The notes beneath the pieces were generated by a model. That model ran no database searches, was not told the DNA's origin, and worked only from the letters and a program-made list of their open reading frames with translations. 64,000 nt of DNA from the NCBI GenBank assembly GCA_021186555.1, contig JAJKFL010000013.1, positions 30,212,743 through 30,276,742 of the forward strand. The letters are read 5' to 3'. Positions 43,356-55,497 of the stretch are shown one piece after another (the first letter of the stretch is position 1; every line of letters begins with the position of its first letter). The position numbers and the translations under genes were made by a program. The DNA comes from Reticulitermes speratus (Eukaryota > Arthropoda > Insecta > Blattodea > Rhinotermitidae).

Positions 43356-43410
43356 TTCTTTTCAGGAATTAGTACAATTTGTTGGTGATAAACTTGTTTG
43401 TATTTATCAA

Positions 43411-44339
43411 TTGCAAGAAAGATGAACAATGTTGACTTCTACGGTAAGTTGCGTGCGAGAGCGTGACCAACACTTTATATCCAAAACACTTTACTTTTCG
43501 GATATATTTAAAAATGTGAGCCCCTTCCCAGAATTCACAGGGTGTTCATTTCACCAATGTTCTTCCTGCACCTAACCAAACATTGCGGTCCAAGCCACAC
43601 AATTTTTTTTAATATATTTGAATGATAAAATATTCTAAAATTGTAGTTAGACTAAGCCGAACACACGTGTTCTGTAGCACAGTTGTGTAGTTGCTCTAAT
43701 TTTGAGCAACAGCCATATTGTGTGAAGCTCCAATTGCTTTTCGAGACTTTAACAACAGTTTCAATCGTCCGGACATAAAAGGCCATTCGAACGTGACGCA
43801 CAGCAAGCCCAAGAATTTCGTCGTGACGTTTGCGATAAACACTAAAATAGTGTGGACCAGTCTGGTGACCTTTGACCTCAACTGCTGGCGAAAGTTGAAG
43901 TGTCTCTCAGAGTGAATGCGGGGAATTCCCGGGAGTTTTTAAAATTACGTTTGGCTCATAAGGACTATGCAGTGTGCTCTGAGACAGATTGTTCAGCCAA
44001 GAGCGGAAGTGTCTCAGTCACTGCCTGACCAATCAGAGGTCGAAGTGAGGTCTCTAATGTTTGACGAATGGCAAAGAGTTTAATACAAGAATTTCCTCCA
44101 GTTCAAGTCAGTTCGTCGGTGGATAATACTGAGGGCCGTATATGATATCGTGCGTGGAGCAAAAAAGTTCCTCTAATATCTACTGACAGCTTGATCTTCC
44201 GCTGTTCAATAATGCGCCACTTCTTAGCTATAAGTGAAAAGTTACTCTGTCAAAGTGGCGGGCAAATGTGGCGAATTTGTGTGATTGTCACACAACATGT
44301 ACCGTTGGATGTGACAAGAGTGCCAATGATGAGTACAAC
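43411..44339. other. Unrecognised non-coding stretch
   Basis: No gene or repeat recognised. Overlapping 61- and 65-codon frames on opposite strands at 43696-43915 have no family signature. Confidence 0.35.
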
Positions 44340-45200
44340 ACGACGTAGCGCACAGACTTTATGAAGGTACGACGTAGTGCACAGACTTTATGAAGGTACG
44401 ACGTAGTGCACAGACTTTATTAAAGTACGACGTAGTGCACAGACTTTATGAAGGTACGACGTAGTGCACAGACTTTATTAAAGTACGACGTAGTGCACAG
44501 ACTTTATGAAGGTACGACGTAGTTCACAGACTTTATGAAGGTACGACGTAGTGCACAGACTTTATTAAAGTACGACGTAGTGCACAGACTTTATGAAGGT
44601 ACGACGTAGTGCAAAGACTTTATGAAGGTACGACGTAGTGCACAGACTTTATTAAAGTACGACGTAGTGCACAGACTATATTAAAGTACGACGTAGTGCA
44701 CAGACTTCATAAAGTTACGACGTAGTGTACATACTTTATTAATGTACGACATAGTACACAGACTTTATTAAAGTACTACTTAGTGCACAGACTTTATTAA
44801 GGTACGACATAGTGCACAGACTTTATGAAGGTACGACGTAGTGCACAGACTTTATGAAGGTACGACGTAGTGCACAGGCTTTATTAAAGTACGACGTAGT
44901 GCACAGACTTTATAAGGTACGACGTAGTGCACAGACTTTATGAAGGTACGACGTAGTGCACAGACTTTATTAAGTACGACGTAGTGCACAGACTTCATAA
45001 AGTTACGACGTAGTGTACAACTTATAAGTACGACTAATTACAACTTTATTAATGTACGACATAATACACAGACTTTATTAAAGTACTACTTAGTGCACAG
45101 ACTTCATAAAGGTACGACATAGTGCACAGACTTTATTAAGGTACGACGTAGTGCACAGACTTTACAAAGTTCTGACATAGTACACAGACTTCACTAAGGT
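44340..45200 (+). repeat. 29-bp minisatellite, about 30 units
   Basis: The unit ACGACGTAGTGCACAGACTT + TATGAAGGT repeats, with TATTAAAGT and TCATAAAGT as unit variants. The right third (after about 44690) is increasingly divergent, and 44985-45060 has several small deletions. Confidence 0.95.
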
Positions 45201-45224
45201 GGTGTTCTTAGTTTCAAAATAGCA

Positions 45225-45685
45225 TAAAGTTATGCGGTCCACAAGCAGATGTAATTTCATTCACGCTCATAAGAAAAGTACAGCCGTTCCTGCGTCGATT
45301 TTCACGAAACTCATAAATTCTTAGCAGGATTACATTTAGCTCTGTCACACCCAACTTCACCCATATCGGAAAATAAATGTGGAAAATACGGATGGAAATT
45401 CATTTACGCCTCTAAGTAAAGTATGGCTTTCATTGGACCGATTTTTCACGAAACTCACAGAGAATGAATGCTTTTATAAGTACATTTTCTGCCCCGAATT
45501 TTATCCCATTGGACAGAAATGTAGAAAAAAGGAATCTACGCACTTAATTAAAGCATAAGTAGGCCCATCACTACACACGTTTTACAGAAACTTATAACTG
45601 ACCAGCAGAATAACGTGGAGAATATTGTGTGCCAAATATTATCTAAATCGGGCAAGAAATGTGGGGAATACATATAGAAATCGGA
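45225..45685. repeat. Dispersed repeat family B, copy 2, left part
   Basis: TTTCATTCACGCTCATAAG, AATTCATTTACGCCTCTAAG, GGAATCTACGCACTTAATT and AATCGGAGAGCGCACTTGAG recur about every 130-145 bp, with CGATTTTCACGAAACTC-type phrases between. The last motif is the first unit of the 31-bp array that follows. Confidence 0.6.
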
Positions 45686-46458
45686 GAGCGCACTTGAGTA
45701 AATGTGATTCTCACTGAGGCGCACGTAAGTAAATGTGACCCTAACTGAGGCGCACGTAAGTAAATGTGGCTCTCACTGAGGCGCAGGTAAGTAAATGTGG
45801 CTCTCACTGAGGCCACGTAAGTAAATGTGACTCTCACTGAGGCGCACTTAAGTAAATGTGACCCTAACTGAGGCGCACGTAAGTAAACGTGACTCTCACT
45901 GAGGCGCACGTAAGTAAATGTGACTCTCGCTGAGGCGCACGTAAGTAAATGTGACTCTCACTGAGGCGCACGTAAGTAAATGTGACTCTCCTGAGGCGCA
46001 CGTAATAAATGTGACTCTCGCTGAGGCGCACGTAAGTAAATGTGACTCTCACTGAGGCGCACGTAAGTAAATGTGATTCTCACTGAGGCGCACGTAAGTA
46101 AATGTGACTCTCACTGAGGCGCACGTAAGTAAATGTGACTCTCACTGAGGCGCACTTAAGTAAATGTGACCCAACTGAGGCGCACGTAAGTAAATGTGAC
46201 TCTCACTGAGGCGCACTTGAGTAAATGTAACCCTAACTGAGGCGCACGTAAGTAAATGTGACTCTCACTGAGGCGCACGTAAGTAAATGTGACTCTCACT
46301 GAGGCGCACTTAAGTAAATGTGACCCTAACTGAGGCGCACGTAAGTAAATGTGACTCTCACTGAGGCGCACTTGAGTAAATGTAACCCTAACTGAGGCGC
46401 ACGTAAGTAAATGTGACTCTCACTGAGGCGCACGTAAGTAAATGTGACTCTCTCTGAG
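45686..46458 (+). repeat. 31-bp minisatellite, about 25 units
   Basis: The unit GAGGCGCACGTAAGTAAATG + TGACTCTCACT has variants CACTTAAG, CACTTGAG and GACCCTAACT. The four-unit pattern CACTTAAG-GACCCTAACT, CACGTAAG, CACTTGAG-TAACCCTAACT, CACGTAAG recurs near 46150-46260 and 46310-46410. On the minus strand it gives long repeat-coded frames that are not genes. Confidence 0.96.
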
Positions 46459-46699
46459 CCGATTTCCAAGAACCTCACACTGCTTGATAATTTTCATTAA
46501 GAACTCATACCAAATTTCATAAAACATCTGGCAGCATACTTTGTCTCTGATACTAGACTGAGGCAGACAGATGGACGGACAGACCTGATCTCCATATAAG
46601 GCGTTCTTTTTCCTTCGTAAAGAACGCCTAATAGTGTCACATTAGCTCCACGCGCACATACAGCATAGCAACACTCGTGCGTTTTCCTCCGCGTTCTCA
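46459..46699. repeat. Dispersed repeat family B, resuming after the array
   Basis: GAGCCGATTTCCAAGAACCT + CACAC continues the family B phrase CCGATTTTTCACGAAACTCA. A short hairpin GGCGTTCTTT/AAAGAACGCC lies near 46600-46629. Confidence 0.5.
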
Positions 46700-47230
46700 T
46701 TTTTAGGTGTGTTTTTAAAATTGTGAAAAGCGACTATTAGCTTCATCTGTCTGTCCATCCGTCCGTCTGTCCGCATGGAACAAATCGGTTTTCACTGTAC
46801 AGATTTTCATGGAATTTGATATTTGAGGAGTTTTCCAAAATCAGTTGAAAATATTCAAGATTCATTAAAATCTGACAACAATAACGGTACTTTACATGAA
46901 GACCTATGTACATTTATGTTAATATATCGCTGAATTCTTCTTAGAATGAGAAATGTTTCAGACAAAAGTTGTAGAGAAAATCAAAATACACATTTTATGT
47001 TCAATAACTTTTTCCCGAAAATCGTGCTGTTTATGTGATAATGTGGAAACATATGGTACAGCCAGACAGAACACAGATGACAATATAATACGGCGCATGC
47101 GCTTTGCATGCTAGATAACTAAGGCTACAGACACACACTCAGTATATGTAATACTTATTGCTTTAACACGCCAACAATGGTTACGCGAACGCGTCTCAGT
47201 GTTACGTTATACGCACACTGCCTCCCTTGT
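46700..47230 (+). repeat. Dispersed repeat family A, copy 3
   Basis: Starts TTTTAGGTGTGTTTTTAAAA and runs through the family landmarks to GCGCATGCGC (47093-47102), GGTTACGCGAACGCG and GTTACGTTATACGC. It is the closest match to copy 1. Confidence 0.82.
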
Positions 47231-48120
47231 CAGTCACCCATTTTCCCCCTTTGTGTATAGCGGTGACATGTCACTTTGAACCATCACCGCAGTGACAAGA
47301 GCAACAACTCATCGGGACTGGCGGTGCGTGCAACACAGCCTTATGTGGTAAAGCAAGCCAGAGCGTGAAGATAGCTATTCGCAGTTCATAAACGGCTTCG
47401 TGACTTCATCGCATCGCAGTGGCATCCTTGTTAACCTGTTCTAATTTTCCGGAAGTTTCAGTTGGATATCATGATGGTAGCGCCCCAGCGGGGGTGATAA
47501 GAACCACTTTGTATCCGCCCCATGTGGTTTATTAGATTAGCTCAATCTATTATAAGATACAAATCAACATTTTGATTCTGTCTGGACCCCCGGCGACTAC
47601 AGGGCGCCCCATTACCGGCCTGTCTGACCGAACCAGCTTCAGGTAGATATCAACTGGCACTGCATTTTCTGATTTCTCTTCTCCCGTTTACAGATTTAAC
47701 CGCAAAGTTTATATAAGCCGGTAATGAAACTGTAAACATTACCGGCACTCAATCATTACTAAAACAGGAGGAGGCGTTTAAATGCATTACAGCTTCAGGC
47801 TATGTCCGCCTACTTCGTGAAGGAAATGGTTAACGCGATCAGTGAGTGGGCCAAGGATGTGATATAGAATTTTATCATCATCATCATTAACACCACAAAC
47901 ATTTGAGTTTTTATGTCCATTAAACCGCGTTGCTCTAATTCATGTAGAAACTCTTGGTCATTATTACAAAATGTGTGTTGCGAAAAGAATTCTTACACTT
48001 CCAGCCGAAATTGTACGAAATTTGTTTTTTTAATTTTGTTTCGAGAAATGTTACTCACTTCTGCGAGAAATGTTATTAAAACAGAAGCTTCGACTGTCAG
48101 GTTTTTAACGTCAGAAAAAC
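47231..48120. other. Unrecognised non-coding stretch
   Basis: No gene recognised. The final bases (TTAACGTCAGAAAAAC) already resemble the 20-bp unit that follows. Confidence 0.4.
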
Positions 48121-50660
48121 GTGTAACTTCATGTCAAAACATGCAACTTCATGTCAAAACATGCAACTTCATGTCAAAACATGCAACTTCATGTCAAAAC
48201 ATGCAACTTCATGTCAAAACGTGTAACTTCATGTCAGAACATGTAACTTCATGTCAGAACATGTAACTTCATGTCAGAACATGTAACTTCATGTCAGAAC
48301 ATGTAACTTCATGTCAGAACATGTAACTTCATGTCAAAACATGCAACTTCATGTCAAAACGTGTAACTTCATGTCAGAACATGTAACTTCATGTCAGAAC
48401 ATGTAACTTCATGTCAGAACATGTAACTTCATGTCAGAACATGTAACTTCATGTCAGAACATGTAACTTCATGTCAGAACATGTAACTTCATGTCAGAAC
48501 ATGTAACTTCATGTCAAAACATGCAACTTCATGTCAAAACGTGTAACTTCATGTCAGAACATGTAACTTCATGTCAGAACATGTAACTTCATGTCAGAAC
48601 ATGTAACTTCATGTCAGAACATGTAACTTCATGTCAGAACATGTAACTTCATGTCAGAACATGTAACTTCATGTCAAAACATGCAACTTCATGTCAAAAC
48701 GTGTAACTTCATGTCAGAACATGTAACTTCATGTCAGAACATGTAACTTCATGTCAGAACATGTAACTTCATGTCAGAACATGTAACTTCATGTCAGAAC
48801 ATGTAACTTCATGTCAAAACATGCAACTTCATGTCAAAACATGCAACTTCATGTCAAAACGTGTAACTTCATGTCAAAACATGCAACTTCATGTCAAAAC
48901 ATGCAACTTCATGTCAAAACATGCAACTTCATGTCAAAACATGCAACTTCATGTCAAAACATGTAACTTCATGTCAAAACGTGTAACTTCATGTCAAAAC
49001 ATGTAACTTCACGTCAGAACATGTAACTTCATGTCAGAACATGCAACTTCATGTCAAAACATGCAACTTCATGTCAAAACGTGTAACTTCATGTCAGAAC
49101 ATGTAACTTCATGTCAGAACATGTAACTTCACGTCAGAACATGTAACTTCATGTCAGAACATGTAACTTCATGTCAGAACATGTAACTTCATGTCAGAAC
49201 ATGTAACTTCATGTCAGAACATGCAACTTCATGTCAAAACATGCAACTTCATGTCAAAACGTGTAACTTCATGTCAGAACATGTAACTTCATGTCAGAAC
49301 ATGTAACTTCACGTCAGAACATGTAACTTCACGTCAGAACATGTAACTTCATGTCAGAACATGCAACTTCATGTCAGAACATGTAACTTCACGTCAGAAC
49401 ATGTAACTTCATGTCAGAACATGTAACTTCATGTCAGAACATGTAACTTCATGTCAGAACATGTAACTTCATGTCAGAACATGTAACTTCATGTCAGAAC
49501 ATGTAACTTCACGTCAGAACATGTAACTTCATGTCAGAACATGTAACTTCATGTCAGAACATGTAACTTCATGTCAGAACATGTAACTTCATGTCAGAAC
49601 ATGTAACTTCACGTCAGAACATGTAACTTCATGTCAGAACATGTAACTTCATGTCAGAACATGTAACTTCATGTCAGAACATGTAACTTCATGTCAGAAC
49701 ATGTAACTTCACGTCAGAACATGTAACTTCATGTCAGAACATGTAACTTCATGTCAGAACATGTAACTTCATGTCAGAACATGTAACTTCATGTCAGAAC
49801 ATGTAACTTCATGTCAGAACATGTAACTTCACGTCAGAACATGTAACTTCATGTCAGAACATGTAACTTCATGTCAGAACATGTAACTTCATGTCAGAAC
49901 ATGTAACTTCACGTCAGAACATGTAACTTCATGTCAGAACATGTAACTTCATGTCAGAACGTGTAACTTCATGTCAGAACATGTAACTTCATGTCAGAAC
50001 ATGTAACTTCACGTCAGAACATGTAACTTCATGTCAGAACATGTAACTTCACGTCAGAACATGTAACTTCATGTCAAAACATGCAACTTCATGTCAAAAC
50101 ATGCAACTTCATGTCAAAACATGTAACTTCATGTCAGAACATGTAACTTCACGTCAGAACATGTAACTTCATGTCAGAACATGTAACTTCATGTCAAAAC
50201 ATGCAACTTCATGTCAAAACATGCAACTTCATGTCAAAACATGCAACTTCATGTCAAAACGTGTAACTTCATGTCAAAACATGTAACTTCATGTCAGAAC
50301 ATGTAACTTCACGTCAGAACATGTAACTTCATGTCAGAACATGTAACTTCACGTCAGAACATGTAACTTCATGTCAGAACATGTAACTTCACGTCAGAAC
50401 ATGTAACTTCATTTCAGAACATGTAACTTCATGTCAGAACGTGTAACTTTATGTCAGAACATGTAACTTCATGTCAGAACATGTAACTTCATGTCAAAAC
50501 ATATAACTTCATGTCAGAACATGTAACTTCATGTCAAAACATGTAACTTCATGTCAGAACATGTAACTTCATGTCAGAACATGTAACTTCATGTCAGAAC
50601 ATGTAACTTCATGTCAGAACATGTAACTTCATGTCAAAACATGTAACTTTATGTCAGAAT
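48121..50660 (+). repeat. 20-bp minisatellite, 127 units, no length change
   Basis: The unit ATGTAACTTCATGTCAGAAC holds its 20-base register without a single insertion or deletion for 2,540 bp. Substitutions are almost all transitions at four positions: 1 (A/G), 4 (T/C), 12 (T/C) and 17 (G/A). C at 4 and A at 17 usually occur together. The word CATGT appears twice per unit, spaced 10 bases apart. Blocks starting with GTGTAAC recur at 48221, 48361, 48541 and 48701 (7, 9 and 8 units apart). Confidence 0.98.
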
Positions 50661-50874
50661 CCATTCCGTCATGTTTAGCGTAATTAGCACACTTCGTTTC
50701 AAATTTGGAATTCCCTGAATTTAAATTTCGGCATGGAGACCGGATATTCGACTTATATGTTTCGTATATCCCACAATACTTCAAGCAAACTTCGGGATAG
50801 AATCTCAAATTTGTTTTGAACTTTATCATTGCGTGTCGCCTCATATCAGTCATATACATAGGCCTATAAAGCAA
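50661..50874. other. Unrecognised short spacer
   Basis: Nothing recognised. Confidence 0.35.
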
Positions 50875-50998
50875 AGGTAAAGCAATCCCATTACAGGCCT
50901 GCACAGGCCCTTAGGGCTCCAGGAGGTTGAGGCTGTCAGATTGCTAGACAATCGGCACAAGAAGGTGGTAAGGTTGTCAGCCCTACGCACCGGACGTA
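50875..50998 (-). mobile_element. SINE family C, 3' portion only
   Basis: On the plus strand it reads CACAGGCCCTTAGGGCTCCA, GGAGGTTGAGGCTG, ACAATCGGCACAAGAAGGTG and GTAAGGTTGTCAGCCCTACG + CACCGG, then stops. The tRNA-like head is absent. Confidence 0.8.
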
Positions 50999-51590
50999 GG
51001 CCTATATAAAGCACAAATTTAAGCTTTTTAACACAAGTACTGTACATTACAATAGAAGTGTTTCAGCTTTACACAGCCGAAATAAGCGTCGTGGTATAAG
51101 AAGTACATGAATCCACTGTCAGTTACAAACACTGTTAAGAATTATATTTAAAATTATTTAGTTATAAAGAGGACCTCGGTAATAAATTAATATAATAATC
51201 ATATAAATTTGCCTACTTGGATTAAGTAATTATCTACTTAATCACATTCTACAGATTCATTTTTCCCTTTCATTTTCACCGTAATTTAATTAACACTTAC
51301 AATTACACATTCCTTAACCTAAAACTCATAGCATTATTTTTCACATATGTAGTCTTTAAGAAATGTTTCTCTTTTACTTACAAAGAATTCTCAACGGTTT
51401 TTAAAATTAGGCCACAACCACTTCCTAACACATTATTTCTAATTAATTATTTACTAGTCTTTCTATCATTAACATATTTACACTCTACAGTCTGAGCCAC
51501 TGTCAGCTTCCCTAAACAAACCATAATTATGAGTAAATCAACAACAGCCAATCGGATTCATCAAAACAGCATACGTCACAAAATATATAC
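50999..51590. other. AT-rich non-coding stretch
   Basis: Strongly AT-rich. No gene or repeat recognised. Confidence 0.4.
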
Positions 51591-53250
51591 ATGTCAGTGA
51601 CATCTACAAGTGTAATGAGAAGCACGTATGTCAGTGACATCTACAAGTGTAATGACAAGCACGTATGTCAGTGACATCTACAAGTGTAATGACAAGAACG
51701 TATGTCAGTGACATCTACAAGTGTAATGACAAGCACTTATGTCAGTGACATCTACAAGTGTAATGACAAGCACTTATGTCAGTGACATCTACAAGTGTAA
51801 TGACAAGCACTTATGTCAGTGACATCTACAAGTTAATGACAAGCACGTATGTCAGTGACATCTACAAGTGTAATGACAAGCACGTATGTCAGTGACATCT
51901 ACAAGTGTAATGACAAGCACTATGTCAGTTACATCTACAAGTGTAATGACAAGCACGTATGTCAGTGACATCTACAAGTGTAATGACAAGCACGTATGTC
52001 AGTGACATCTACAAGTGTAATGACAAGCACGTATGTCAGTGACATCTACAAGTGTAATGACAAGCACGTATGTCAGTGACATCTACAAGTGTAATGACAA
52101 GCACGTATGTCAGTTACATCTACAAGTGTAATGAGAAGCACGTATGTCAGTGACATCTACAAGTGTAATGACAAGCACGTATGTCAGTGACATCTACAAG
52201 TGTAATGACAAGCACGTATGTCAGTGACATCTACAAGTGTAATGACAAGCACGTATGTCAGTGACATCTACAAGTGTAATGACAAGAACGTATGTCAGTG
52301 ACATCTACAAGTGTAATGACAAGCACTTATGTCAGTGACATCTACAAGTGTAATGACAAGCACTTATGTCAGTGACATCTACAAGTGTAATGACAAGCAC
52401 TTATGTCAGTGACATCTACAAGTGTAATGACAAGCACGTATGTCAGTGACATCTACAAGTTAATGACAAGCACGTATGTCAGTGACATCTACAAGTGTAA
52501 TGACAAGCACGTATGTCAGTGACATCTACAAGTGTAATGACAAGCACGTATGTCAGTTACATCTACAAGTGTAATGACAAGCACGTATGTCAGTGACATC
52601 TACAAGTGTAATGACAAGCACGTATGTCAGTGACATCTACAAGTGTAATGACAAGAACGTATGTCAGTGACATCTACAAGTGTAATGACAAGCACTTATG
52701 TCAGTGACATCTACAAGTGTAATGACAAGCACTTATGTCAGTGACATCTACAAGTGTAATGACAAGCACTTATGTCAGTGACATCTACAAGTGTAATGAC
52801 AAGCACTTATGTCAGTGACATCTACAAGTGTAATGACAAGCACGTATGTCAGTGACATCTACAAGTTAATGACAAGCACGTATGTCAGTGACATCTACAA
52901 GTGTAATGACAAGCACGTATGTCAGTGACATCTACAAGTGTAATGACAAGCACTATGTCAGTTACATCTACAAGTGTAATGACAAGCACGTATGTCAGTG
53001 ACATCTACAAGTGTAATGACAAGCACTTTGTCAGTGACATCTACAAGTGTAATGACAAGCACGTATGTCAGTGACATCTACAAGTGTAATGACAAGCACG
53101 TATGTCAGTGACATCTACAAGTGTAATGACAAGCACGTATGTCAGTGACATCTACAAGTGTAATGACAAGCACGTATGTCAGTGACATCTACAAGTGTAC
53201 TAACAAGCACGTATGTCAGTGACATCTACAAGTGTAATAACAAGCACGTC
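51591..53250 (+). repeat. 37-bp minisatellite, about 45 units
   Basis: The unit ATGTCAGTGACATCTACAAG + TGTAATGACAAGCACGT contains the palindrome ATGTCA-G-TGACAT. Rare variants (AGAACGTATG, CACTTATG, and a two-base loss giving CAAGTTAATG at about 51830, 52457 and 52863) recur in the same order, so blocks of about 11 and 17 units have been duplicated. Confidence 0.96.
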
Positions 53251-53512
53251 TCTCAGTCTGGTGTCACCAGGCAACAAACCGCGGCTTTCGATATTTTGTC
53301 TTCAGGTTTATTTGGATATTTTTATCGTTGTAAAATTAAGAACTTCTAAGAAGTGACGCCGTGTAATTTGGTAGATAGGATACACCTGATTCGTTCAGCT
53401 TCTGCAGTGTTGGCACCTATTTACCAAACTGCACGGATTCTTCACTGCAAGATCGCGATCAATGCCAAGTGCCAAAAATGTGAGTTTGCCCGTACTTCGC
53501 GCAATATGATGT
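53251..53512. other. Short unrecognised spacer
   Basis: It contains a GTGACGCCGTGTAAT word like the palindrome at 21187. Nothing else recognised. Confidence 0.35.
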
Positions 53513-54392
53513 GTCCATCGGCAAACTGAATGTCCACCAGCAAACTGAATGTCCACCAGCAAACTGAATGTCCACAAGCGAAATAAATATCCACGAGCAA
53601 AGATTATGTCCACCAGCAAACTAAATGTCCACCAGCAAACTGAATGTCTACACTGAGTCACAAACTGAATGTCCACCAGCAAACTGAATGTCCACAAGCG
53701 AAATAAATATCCACGAGCAAAGATTATGTCCACCAGCAAAGTAAATGTCCACCAGCAAACTGAATGTCCACAGCAAACTGAATGTCCACCAGCAAACTGA
53801 ATGTCCACCAGCAAACTGAATGTCCACAAGCGAAATAAATATCCACGAGCAAAGATTATGTCCACCAGCAAACTAAATGTCCACCAGCAAACGAATCTAC
53901 AGCAATGAATGTCCACAGCAAACATGAATGTCCACAAGCGAAAATAAATATCCACGAGCAAAGATTATGTCCACCAGCAAACTAAATGTCCCAGCAAATG
54001 AGTCACAGCAAACTGAATGTCCACCGCAACGAATGTCCACAGCAAACTGAATGTCCACAAATAATATCCACGAGCAAAGATTAGTCACGCAAACTAAATG
54101 TCCACCAGCAAACTGAATGTCCACCAGCAAACTGAATGTCCACAAGGCGAAATAAATATCCACGAGCAAAGAATTAATGTCCACCAGCAAATTTAAATGT
54201 TCACCAGCGAAATAAATGTCCACACCAGCAAATGAATGTACACAATGAAGTCCACCAGCAAACGAATGCCACCAGCAATGATGTCCACACGAAATAAATA
54301 AAACGAGCAAAATTATGTCACAGCAAATATGTCCACCAGCGAAAAAAGTCCACATACAACCGAATGTCCACAGCAAACGAATGTCCACAGAA
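53513..54392 (+). repeat. 19-bp minisatellite, about 46 units, decaying to the right
   Basis: Three unit types share 19-base spacing: CCACCAGCAAACTGAATGT, CCACAAGCGAAATAAATAT and CCACGAGCAAAGATTATGT. They form a higher-order block of six or seven units that starts at CAAGCGAAATAA (about 53575, 53695, 53827). From about 53880 to 54392 small deletions become frequent. Three 19-bp units make 57 bases, which leaves open minus-strand frames that are not genes. Confidence 0.94.
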
Positions 54393-55007
54393 AGTCTACT
54401 CTCCAATTTGTCGTCTTGACACTGTCCACTTGCACGCGGTCAGTCACAACTCTACAACACAAGCAGTAATAATGTCACTTTTTATGCCTGAGGAAACTCC
54501 CGTATCTCAGCCTTGACTCCGGTCCCGTACCGTGGGAACCGCGACCCTGTCAAGGCACGCACAAAAAAGAACATCAGCCTGTCGCCTTTACGGCAGATTT
54601 AATCAGGCAAGTCAATCCGTCCACCCTCAACCTGACAGCTGTAGGTGCACAAACGAGTACCTGACGACCGAGTGAGAAAGTCATGTGTAACTAGTGCATC
54701 TAGTGTGCTGATCTTTACCCTTCGAGCCTTATCTCTCTACGTATCCGCTTCACCCTAAACTTGTATCCAATTTAAAGCCTTCTTACGCTCTGTTGTGTTT
54801 CATTACCGAGGAAAGGATATTGTGCGAAGTGTAAAATAAAGACGTAATGGAGAGTTTACTCACTGTCAGCGGTCTGAATGTTATTCTATCGATCCTTTAC
54901 TTCTCAGCCGACATTGAAATATGTATCGATATTTAAAACATTTATGTCCACGTCGAATTTTTCTGAATGTTCTTAAAATGTTGCAATATTCCGTCACATT
55001 CAATTTC
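54393..55007. other. Unrecognised non-coding stretch
   Basis: No gene or repeat recognised. Confidence 0.35.
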
Positions 55008-55497
55008 AAAAATTGTTAATTAGCTTCGTCATGTCTGTCTGTCCGTCCGCATGGAACAACTCGGCTCCCACTGGAAGGCTTTTCATGGAATTTGATATTT
55101 GAATATTTTTCGAAAATCTGTCGAGAAAATTCAAGTTTCATTAAAATCTGACAATAATAACGGTACTTTACATAAAGACCTATGTACTTTTGACTAATAT
55201 CTGCTGAATTCTTATTAGAATGAGAAATGTTTCAGACAAAATTTGTACAGAAAATCAAAACCACACATTTTATGTTCAATAACTTTTTTTTCGAAAATCG
55301 TGCCGTTTATGAGATAATGTGGAAAAATATGTTACAGCCAGACAGGCCACAGATGACAATATAATACGGCGCATGCGCTTTGCATTCTGAATAACTAAGC
55401 CTACACACACACACTGAGAATATGTAATACTTATTGCTTTTCGAATACAAAATGGTTACGCGAACGCGCTTTAATGTTACGTTCTACGTAAACTGCT
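55008..55497 (+). repeat. Dispersed repeat family A, copy 4
   Basis: Begins about TTAGCTTCGTCATGTCTGTC (55020) and runs to CGCGAACGCGC and GTTACGTTCTACG. It contains GCGCATGCGC at 55369-55378. The 5' side is more diverged than in copies 1-3. Confidence 0.8.

Larger units (their letters stand above)
42428..43410. mobile_element. Large foldback element (~980 bp)
   Basis: The left end AAGTAATTTTATCACCAAAA, ATTGCACTAATTCCTGAAGA and AAAACACTCCTACATGTTT is the inverted complement of the right end AAACATGTAATAGTGTTTTT, TTTTCAGGAATTAGTACAAT and TTGGTGATAAACTTG. A hammerhead-like motif lies in each arm, and a third, of different sequence, lies at 42794. The interior is AT-rich and has no long frame. 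Confidence 0.65.

Noticed and set aside
43696..43915. Overlapping 61- and 65-codon frames on opposite strands
   Set aside because: No signature. I considered a transposase fragment but could not find any catalytic motif.
48121..50660. CRISPR array
   Set aside because: Units are contiguous with no unique spacers, there are no cas genes, and the sequence is clearly eukaryotic. The same holds for the other arrays.
53395..54406. Two long minus-strand frames with hydrophobic repeats (188 and 169 codons)
   Set aside because: They arise from the 19-bp array (three units make 57 bases) and break wherever a unit has a deletion.
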